5,050 bases of DNA from NCBI GenBank assembly GCA_017543805.1, contig JAFYFK010000298.1, positions 1-5,050 of the forward strand. The letters run 5' to 3'. Shown here piece after piece: positions 1-5,050 of the stretch (position 1 is the stretch's first letter; every line of letters starts with the position of its first letter). The notes beneath the pieces are model-generated. The model saw nothing but the letters and a program-made list of their open reading frames with translations, did not search any database and was not told the origin of the DNA. Both the position numbers and the translations under genes were made by a program. This DNA comes from Bacillota bacterium (GTDB taxonomy: Bacteria > Bacillota > Clostridia > Peptostreptococcales > Anaerovoracaceae).

Positions 1-1251
1 GAGCTCTTCCGAGCTCGCGTGGCCTGATACATGGGTCTGGGCGATCTCGTTGTTTATTACCTTCGCGCCGCGTTCCATCAGGGCGTTGGTGACGTTGGAA
101 ACGGTCTTTTCGTTGCCCGGGACCGGCGTAGCGGAGAGGATTACTACATCCTGCGGCTTGATCTTTACGGATCTGTGGTCGTTGGACGCCATCCTCGCGA
201 GAGCGCTCATAGGTTCGCCCTGGCTGCCCGTTGTAACGATTATTATCTCGGACTCCGGATAGCTGTTGATCTTGTTTGTCTCAACGAGCGTGTTGGGCGG
301 GACCGTAAAGTATCCGAGGTCTCCGGCTATGCGGACCATGTTCTCCATGCTCCGGCCGGTGACAGCGACTTTTCTGCCGCACTCGCTCGCAAGCTCGACT
401 ATCCTTCTTACGCGGTCGATATTTGACGAGAACGTCGCGATTATTATCCTGTGCGGTTCTGACCTGAACAGGGCTTCCAGGGAAGCGCTTACCGCTCTTT
501 CGGAGGGCGTATAGCCTTTTCTCAGAGCGTTAGTGCTGTCCGACATCAGAAGCAGCAGACCTTCGTCGCCTATCCTGGCGAATTCCGCGAGGTCGGGAGG
601 ATCGCCGTTGACCGGAGTATAGTCTATCTTGAAATCGCCGGTATGAAGTATCTTTCCTATCGGAGTCTCGATGCAATACGCGAGTGAATCCGCAACTGAA
701 TGCGTGGTGTGTATCGCGTGGATGGAAAAGCATCCGAGCCTGAAGCGGTCGCCTGCGGAAATGTCGCGGATATCGCCGCTCATGTTATGCTCATGGAGCT
801 TGTAGCGTATGTAGCCCGCGGTGATCCTTGTCGCGAAGATCGGACAGCGGAATTTCTGCAGGAAATACGGTATTGCGCCGATATGGTCTTCGTGGGCGTG
901 GGTCACGATTATTCCGCGCAGTTTTTCGATGTTCTGCTCGATGTAACTGAAATCGGGTATTACCACGTCTATTCCGAACATGTCGTCGTCGGGGAAAGCC
1001 ATGCCGCAGTCTATGGCGATCATGTCGTTTCCGTATTCGATGACGGTCATGTTCTTTCCGACTTCGTGCAGGCCTCCGAGAGGTATTATTCGAAGTTTTC
1101 TCTGTCCTCCGCGCTTTGCGTTTTTATCGGCTTTTACTGCCGGTTTTGCTTTTGCGGCCTGCGTGTTGTTTCTTCTTGCAGTCTTTTTCGGCGCTGCTTT
1201 GCTCTTTTTATTTTGTTCTTTAAGTTTCTTTATCTCTTTGTTTTCTGGCAT
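1..1251 (-). CDS. rnj: Ribonuclease J (metallo-beta-lactamase/beta-CASP RNase), 5' part, runs off left edge
   Basis: Reverse-strand translation gives 417 codons without a stop. RNase J is a cytoplasmic, zinc-dependent RNase with 5'-3' exonuclease and endonuclease activity in mRNA turnover and rRNA maturation. Seen in order: a basic low-complexity tail (residues 1-51, rich in K, A, N, R); the first metallo-beta-lactamase strand with LGGLHEVGKNM (58-68); the metal motif HAHEDH (118-123); H184 in THSVADS; D206 in HTGDFK; SDSTN (237-241), a family hallmark; FSSNIDR (274-280); TGRSMENM (298-305); TTGSQGEPMSAL (340-351); PVPGNEK (376-382); and the beta-CASP motif HVSGH (407-411). The rest of the core and the C-terminal domain lie outside the window. 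The start is fixed: an in-frame stop (the leuS TAA) sits two codons upstream, and the next ATG falls inside the catalytic core. The ribosome binding site is weak, suggesting coupling to leuS. By hand count, about half of the Ile codons (21 of 40) are AUA. RNase J1 and J2 cannot be told apart here. Confidence 0.96.
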   Translation of the reverse strand, partial: MPENKEIKKLKEQNKKSKAAPKKTARRNNTQAAKAKPAVKADKNAKRGGQRKLRIIPLGGLHEVGKNMTVIEYGNDMIAIDCGMAFPDDDMFGIDVVIPDFSYIEQNIEKLRGIIVTHAHEDHIGAIPYFLQKFRCPIFATRITAGYIRYKLHEHNMSGDIRDISAGDRFRLGCFSIHAIHTTHSVADSLAYCIETPIGKILHTGDFKIDYTPVNGDPPDLAEFARIGDEGLLLLMSDSTNALRKGYTPSERAVSASLEALFRSEPHRIIIATFSSNIDRVRRIVELASECGRKVAVTGRSMENMVRIAGDLGYFTVPPNTLVETNKINSYPESEIIIVTTGSQGEPMSALARMASNDHRSVKIKPQDVVILSATPVPGNEKTVSNVTNALMERGAKVINNEIAQTHVSGHASSEEL

Positions 1252-1263
1252 ATATTATCTTAC
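1252..1263 (-). promoter_or_regulatory. leuS/rnj junction with only a weak ribosome binding site
   Basis: The reverse strand reads leuS TAA (1257-1255), TAT, then the rnj ATG (1251-1249). The only purine run at a plausible distance is AAGA (1258-1261), a poor Shine-Dalgarno sequence compared with those of rsfS and leuS. Reinitiation by ribosomes that have just finished leuS is the simplest explanation for rnj translation. That is an inference from spacing alone. Confidence 0.45.
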
Positions 1264-3768
1264 AACGATATTAACAAGTCTTCCGGGTACGGCTATTACC
1301 TTTACGACAGTCTTTCCTGCTGTGAGCGCGGCTGCCTTTTCGTCGGCGAGAACGGTCTTTTCAAGATCTTCTTTTGAAAGATCCGCTGGGACGTTCATCT
1401 TGTCTCTTACCTTGCCGTTGATCTGCAGAACTATCTCTACAGAATTCTTAACGAGCATGGATTCGTCTACCTTCGGCCATTCGGCTTCGAAGCAGCTTCC
1501 GCTGTGTCCGAGTCCTTCCCAGAGCTCGTCGCACATGTGCGGAGCGAATACCGAGAGCATCAGGACAAGCTTTTCCGCCGCGTCAAACAGGAGGCCGACG
1601 TTGATGTCTTCGAGTTCCTTATAGCGGTACATTTCGTTTACCAGCTCCATGCAGGCCGCGATGGCTGTATTGAAGCTGAATCTCTGGGCAACGCCTTCAG
1701 TGACGCGCTTTACGGTGCTGTTGAGCATATAAGCGAGCTGCCTGTCGTCGTCGGTCTGACAGCTGTAAGCCTTCGGGAATTCAGCGACGTTTTTATATCC
1801 GGATCCTTCGCAAATGCCTGTCAGTTCGTAAATGAGCCTCCATACGCGGCAGAGGAACCTGTAGCTTCCCTCAACGCCTGTATCGGACCAGTCGAGTTCT
1901 TTTTCAGGCGGAGCGGCGAAGAGTATGAACATTCTTGCAGTATCAGCGCCGTATTTGGAGATTATCTCCTCGGGGCTTACGACGTTGCCGACGGACTTGG
2001 ACATCTTCTTTCCGTCCTTGATGACCATGCCCTGCGTGAGCAGGTTTTTGAACGGTTCTTCAGCGTCGACCAGTCCGAGGTCTTTGCATACCATGTTGAA
2101 GAAACGCGCGTACATCAGGTGCATGATGGCGTGCTCGATGCCGCCGATGTACTGGTCGACGTTCATCCAGTAATCAGCCTTCTTCTTGTCGAACGGAGCC
2201 TTGTCGTTCCTGGCGTCGGTGTAGCGCAGGAAGTACCAGGAGGAGTCGAGGAAGGTATCCATGGTGTCGACTTCCCTTCTGGCGGGCTTTCCGCAGACCG
2301 GGCATACGCCGTTCTGGAAGGTCTTGCTGGTTACGATCGGGGATTCTCCCTTGCCGGTAAACTCGACGTCGTCCGGCAGGTAGATCGGAAGGTTCTCTTC
2401 CTTCTCCGGCTGCCAGCCGTGTTCCTCGCAGAAAAGCATCGGGATCGGGCAGCCCCAGTAGCGCTGGCGGGAAATGAGCCAGTCGCGCAGCTTATAATTG
2501 ACCTTTGCGTGCGCGAGGCCCTGCTTTTCGAAATCGTCGCGGATGGCGGCAATTGCTTCGATATTGTTCATTCCGTCATATTTGCCGGAATTGATCATGT
2601 TTCCTTCGGCTACGAAAGCTTCCTTCAGATGATACAGATCTATCTCCGGATTTCCGGGATCGACTACGGGAACGATGTCCAGGCCGAATTTGGTCGCGAA
2701 CTCAAAGTCGCGCTGGTCGTGTGCGGGAACACCCATGACCACGCCGGTGCCGTAACCCATCAATACATAATCCGCTATGTACAGCGGAATGCGCTTGCCG
2801 TTGGCCGGGTTTACTGCGTATCTTCCGGTAAATTCACCTGTCTTTTCCCTGGTGAGCGAAGTTCTTTCGATATCGCTCTGCTTCTTTGCCTGCTCTATGT
2901 AAGCCATGCAGGCGGCTTCCTGCGGCTGGCCGCTTATAATGCGGTCTACATAGGGATGCTCTGGCGAGATTACCATAAAGGTCACGCCGAACACGGTATC
3001 GAGACGTGTCGTGAATACCGTCATGTCGAGATCGGCAAGCTCAGCGTCTTCCATATGGTAGCGGAATTCGGAGCCGTAGGATCTGCCGATCCAGTTCTTC
3101 TGCATTGTCTTTACCCTCTCAGGCCATCCGGGCATCTTTTCCGGATCGTCGAGATTGTCAAGCAGTCTGTCCGCGTAATCGGTGATCTTCAGGTACCACT
3201 GGGAGAGGTTCTTCTTTGTGACCTCAGTTCCGCAGCGCTCGCACTTTCCGTCGACCACCTGTTCGTTTGCAAGAACAGTGGCGCAGGACGGGCACCAGTT
3301 TGCGGGGCTTTCCTTCTTGTAGGCAAGTCCTTTCTTCCAGAACTGTATGAACAGCCACTGCATCCATCTGGCGTATTCCGGGGTGTAGGTCTCGACAAGG
3401 CGGTCCCAGTCGTAGGTCAGTCCGAGCTGCTTCAGCTGGGCTATCATTTCCGAAATGTTCGACGCGGTCCACTTAGCGGGATGGATGCCGTGCTTTATTG
3501 CCGCGTTTTCCGCCGGAAGGCCGAAGCTGTCGAAGCCTATGGGATGAAGCACGTTCTTTCCCTGCATGTGGAGCTGCCTTCCGAGAGCGTCGCCTATTGA
3601 GTAGTTCCTGACGTGGCCCATATGGAGCTTTCCGCTGGGATAAGGGAACATTTCAAGCAGATAGAATTTTTCTTTACTTTCGTCTTCAGTTACCGCAAAC
3701 AGGTCATTATCGGCCCAGACCTGCTGCCATTTCGGCTCGATCGCCGAAGGATTATAACGTTCTTCCAT
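1255..3768 (-). CDS. leuS: Leucyl-tRNA synthetase (class I, bacterial type)
   Basis: This 837-residue cytoplasmic enzyme attaches leucine to tRNA-Leu using ATP and removes mischarged amino acids. Seen in order: Rossmann-fold signature HMGH (49-52) within PYPSGKLHMGHVRNYSIGD; a zinc ribbon with C159, C162, C176 and C179; the CP1 editing domain with TTRLDT (253-258) and YGTGVVMGVPAHDQRDFEF (339-357); the catalytic-core segment LRDWLISRQRYWGCPIP (427-442); a second CPVC pair (489-492) before DTMDTFLDSSWYFLRY; KMSKS (588-592); the helical anticodon-binding domain (about 630-760); and a C-terminal domain with VLQINGKVRDK (780-790). Only about ten residues separate TQGM from KMSKS, so the leucine-specific insertion seen in E. 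coli LeuRS is essentially absent, as in shorter Gram-positive enzymes. The ATG at 3768 is chosen because family homology begins at ERYNP and AAAGGA lies 7 bases upstream. An in-frame ATG 13 codons earlier (3807) would overlap rsfS and add a non-homologous tail. The gene is complete. Confidence 0.98.
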   Translation of the reverse strand: MEERYNPSAIEPKWQQVWADNDLFAVTEDESKEKFYLLEMFPYPSGKLHMGHVRNYSIGDALGRQLHMQGKNVLHPIGFDSFGLPAENAAIKHGIHPAKWTASNISEMIAQLKQLGLTYDWDRLVETYTPEYARWMQWLFIQFWKKGLAYKKESPANWCPSCATVLANEQVVDGKCERCGTEVTKKNLSQWYLKITDYADRLLDNLDDPEKMPGWPERVKTMQKNWIGRSYGSEFRYHMEDAELADLDMTVFTTRLDTVFGVTFMVISPEHPYVDRIISGQPQEAACMAYIEQAKKQSDIERTSLTREKTGEFTGRYAVNPANGKRIPLYIADYVLMGYGTGVVMGVPAHDQRDFEFATKFGLDIVPVVDPGNPEIDLYHLKEAFVAEGNMINSGKYDGMNNIEAIAAIRDDFEKQGLAHAKVNYKLRDWLISRQRYWGCPIPMLFCEEHGWQPEKEENLPIYLPDDVEFTGKGESPIVTSKTFQNGVCPVCGKPARREVDTMDTFLDSSWYFLRYTDARNDKAPFDKKKADYWMNVDQYIGGIEHAIMHLMYARFFNMVCKDLGLVDAEEPFKNLLTQGMVIKDGKKMSKSVGNVVSPEEIISKYGADTARMFILFAAPPEKELDWSDTGVEGSYRFLCRVWRLIYELTGICEGSGYKNVAEFPKAYSCQTDDDRQLAYMLNSTVKRVTEGVAQRFSFNTAIAACMELVNEMYRYKELEDINVGLLFDAAEKLVLMLSVFAPHMCDELWEGLGHSGSCFEAEWPKVDESMLVKNSVEIVLQINGKVRDKMNVPADLSKEDLEKTVLADEKAAALTAGKTVVKVIAVPGRLVNIVVR

Positions 3769-3781
3769 CTCTTTATCCTTT
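3769..3781 (-). promoter_or_regulatory. Ribosome binding site and spacer that decide the leuS start
   Basis: On the reverse strand AAAGGA (3776-3781) directly follows the rsfS TAG stop and sits 7 bases before the ATG at 3766-3768. This supports the shorter leuS start over the in-frame ATG inside the rsfS 3' end. The whole 13-base gap between rsfS and leuS is taken up by this site, leaving no room for a leuS-specific promoter or T-box leader between the two genes. Confidence 0.8.
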
Positions 3782-4135
3782 CTAGCCTTCTGCCGGGGTG
3801 AATTCAACTGCCGGGCAGTCCTTCCAGATGCGCTCGATCTGGTAGTGCTCTCTCTGTTCTGCTGTGAAAATATTGATTATGATGTCGCCGAAGTCCATGA
3901 GGATCCAGCCGGACTCCCCTTTTCCTTCGATATGCTTTACAAGCACGCCTTCCGAAGCAAGCTTGTCCTCCACATCGTCGCAGAGGGCTCCGAGCTGGCG
4001 GAGGTTGGCCGCGGTCGCGAGCACAAAGTAATCCGCAAAGCCGGAGCTTTCGCTTATATCAAGTATCAGGATATCCAAAGCCTTCTTTGCGTCAAGTGTT
4101 TTTGCTGCGAGCAGAGCGATTTCTTTATTATTCAT
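3782..4135 (-). CDS. rsfS: Ribosomal silencing factor RsfS (Iojap/YbeB/DUF143 family)
   Basis: This 117-residue protein is the usual length for the family. RsfS binds ribosomal protein uL14 on the large subunit and blocks joining of the small subunit, lowering translation when nutrients are scarce; that role comes from work on homologues. Family signatures visible here are the N-terminal helix (KEIALLAAKTLDAKKA), LDISESSGFADYFVLATAANLRQ (25-47), the conserved EGKGESGWILMDFGDIIINIF block (69-89) and EQREHYQIERIWKD (92-105). The ATG at 4135 lies 8 bases after a strong AAGGAG. It overlaps the end of the upstream nadD-yqeK gene by 8 bases (ATGAATAA), so coupled translation is likely. Placement between nadD/yqeK and leuS fits the neighbourhood known in many Clostridia. 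No residue looks unusual. Confidence 0.97.
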   Translation of the reverse strand: MNNKEIALLAAKTLDAKKALDILILDISESSGFADYFVLATAANLRQLGALCDDVEDKLASEGVLVKHIEGKGESGWILMDFGDIIINIFTAEQREHYQIERIWKDCPAVEFTPAEG

Positions 4136-5050
4136 ATTTCAAACTCCTTTTAGCTTCAATTCTTTCCTCAAGCCAGTCGATCGCCTGATTGGAGATGTCT
4201 TTAAACTCGAAACCCTTGCTTGTGACATATTTTCTGGTCTCTGTCATGAGCATGAGCAGGGATTCGTCAAGATCGTCCGTAACGGCTGCCCTTATCTCTT
4301 CGACTCCGGGGTAATGCCTGCTGGGCTCCGTCATGTCGGCAAGTTTCATGACCTTTGTAAGGTCACACATTCCCGGCTTACCGGTGGTATGATATTCGAT
4401 CGCCTCGATTATCTCAGGGTCGGTCACGCCGAAATCCTCCTGTATCTTCTGAGCGGCGATCGGACCGTGTTCCAGGTCTCCCGCAGATTTATACGTATCG
4501 TGGAACCACGCGACGATCTGCGCCTTGTAGGTATCCACTCCGTAGATCTTTGACAGCCTGGTGATCTCCTCAACCACTCCGCAGGTATGTTCAAATCTCG
4601 ATGGCTTTTCGTGTGTTCTTGCATATTCTTTAAGTTCTTCAAGGAAGTCGACATAAAGCTTATTATCGTTAATATACTTTATGACCGCTTCCGGAAGGAC
4701 ATATCTGACGGTTTTACCACATCGCAGCCTTTCCCTGATCTCGCTGGAAGACAGTTCTATTTCAGGTATCTCGTAAAACTGGATGTCAGCGCCGTATTTC
4801 TGTCTGTATTCCGCAAGCTTCTCAAGTGCTTTCGCGCTGTCATACCCTTTTCTGCATCCTGCGAGGAATCCGAAGTTTCTGAGCAGATCGTCACCTCTGT
4901 GCCAGGTATCGAGTTCCACAAAGGAATCAGTACCGAGAATAAAGTACAGCTGCCAGTCAGGATGCTGTTTCTGCAGAGCCTCCAGTGTGTCGACAGTGTA
5001 CGACGGCCCTTCGTTTTTGAGTTCTATGTCCGAGACATCGAAGTAAGACA
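4128..5050 (-). CDS. nadD-yqeK: NadD-YqeK fusion: nicotinate-nucleotide adenylyltransferase + HD-domain Ap4A hydrolase, 3' part
   Basis: An uninterrupted reverse frame enters from the right edge and gives 306 visible residues (number 1 at 5048-5046). Residues 1 to about 132 are the C-terminal half of NadD, which makes nicotinate adenine dinucleotide from nicotinate mononucleotide and ATP: EGPSYTVDTLEAL (13-25), YFILGTDSF followed by W49, and the SSSEIR motif (100-105) in place of the usual SSTEIR, then VRYVLPEAVIKYINDNKLY. Residues from about 134 to 306 are YqeK, an HD-superfamily metalloenzyme that splits Ap4A into two ADP: H154, the HD pair H183/D184, HGP (194-196), YHTTGKPGM (219-227), LAD (236-238) and EPSRHYPGVEEIR (241-253). 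No stop or ribosome binding site separates the two halves. The GTG at 4919 is an internal Val of the NadD fold, not a start. The HD-to-HGP loop is unusually short. The TAA stop overlaps the rsfS start. The NadD nucleotide-binding N-terminus, with its HxGH motif, lies outside the window. Confidence 0.94.
   Translation of the reverse strand, partial: SYFDVSDIELKNEGPSYTVDTLEALQKQHPDWQLYFILGTDSFVELDTWHRGDDLLRNFGFLAGCRKGYDSAKALEKLAEYRQKYGADIQFYEIPEIELSSSEIRERLRCGKTVRYVLPEAVIKYINDNKLYVDFLEELKEYARTHEKPSRFEHTCGVVEEITRLSKIYGVDTYKAQIVAWFHDTYKSAGDLEHGPIAAQKIQEDFGVTDPEIIEAIEYHTTGKPGMCDLTKVMKLADMTEPSRHYPGVEEIRAAVTDDLDESLLMLMTETRKYVTSKGFEFKDISNQAIDWLEERIEAKRSLKYE
4136..4149 (-). promoter_or_regulatory. Ribosome binding site of rsfS inside the end of nadD-yqeK
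   Basis: AAGGAG (4144-4149 on the reverse strand) with an 8-base A/T-rich spacer precedes the rsfS ATG at 4133-4135. The site lies in the last codons of the upstream fusion gene. It is the strongest Shine-Dalgarno match in the window and confirms the rsfS start. Confidence 0.8.

Noticed and set aside
1..16. A direct GAGCTC repeat at the left edge.
   Set aside because: It falls inside the RNase J reading frame (Ser-Ser-Glu-Glu-Leu region after HVSGH) and is explained by the coding sequence.
700..1377. Overlapping open frames on the plus strand opposite the RNase J start and the leuS end, with hydrophobic, Phe/Cys/Leu-rich stretches that resemble membrane segments.
   Set aside because: The hydrophobic run is the complement of the Lys-rich RNase J tail (AAA/AAG read as TTT/CTT). 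There is no ribosome binding site or family match.
1504..3600. A 698-codon open frame on the plus strand opposite leuS.
   Set aside because: It lies wholly antisense to leuS, which shows the full set of synthetase motifs. Its translation matches no family I recognise and reads like a codon-bias shadow.
3769..3781. A possible leuS leader such as a leucine T-box or attenuator.
   Set aside because: Only 13 bases separate rsfS from leuS, and no stem-loop or T-box sequence (TGGNACCGCG-like) is visible. Any such control would have to lie upstream of the window.
3769..3807. A longer leuS starting at the ATG at 3807.
   Set aside because: The extra 13 residues (NSPRQKARKDKE) have no match to LeuRS N-termini, would overlap rsfS, and bypass the well-placed AAAGGA before 3768.
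4128..4919. A stand-alone gene starting at the GTG at 4919.
   Set aside because: The frame continues upstream with clear NadD motifs (SYTVDTL, YFILGTDSF) to the window edge, so this GTG is an internal valine.

Overview
The window looks like a compact housekeeping operon from a Gram-positive bacterium, most likely an anaerobic member of the Bacillota (Clostridia). This placement is an inference. It rests on the RNase J gene, on the nadD/yqeK/rsfS/leuS gene neighbourhood, on purine-rich AAGGAG-type ribosome binding sites, on roughly even GC/AT composition, and on frequent AUA, AGA and GGA codons. I cannot name a genus.

All four genes lie on the minus strand, so transcription runs from high to low coordinates, and there is essentially no non-coding DNA. 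In transcription order: (1) 5050-4128, the 3' part of a nadD-yqeK fusion, joining an NAD-biosynthesis adenylyltransferase to an HD-domain dinucleotide phosphatase; its start lies beyond the right edge. (2) 4135-3782, rsfS, a ribosomal silencing factor, overlapping the fusion gene by 8 bases. (3) 3768-1255, leuS, leucyl-tRNA synthetase, 13 bases after rsfS. (4) 1251-1, the 5' part of an RNase J gene, beginning three bases after the leuS stop and running off the left edge. The RNase J frame is open through position 1 and was read by hand translation.

The overlaps and tiny gaps point to one polycistronic transcript with translational coupling. The products span NAD+ synthesis, Ap4A breakdown, ribosome subunit silencing, leucine charging of tRNA and mRNA decay, which would suit co-regulation with growth rate. 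No promoter, terminator, T-box leader, tRNA, repeat array or mobile element is visible, and no stretch of more than 15 bases lies outside a gene.

I found no convincing new biological system. The points worth a second look are the NadD-YqeK fusion with its shortened YqeK active-site loop, the unusual leuS/RNase J junction (same frame, TAA-TAT-ATG, almost no ribosome binding site), and the lysine/alanine-rich N-terminal extension on RNase J.
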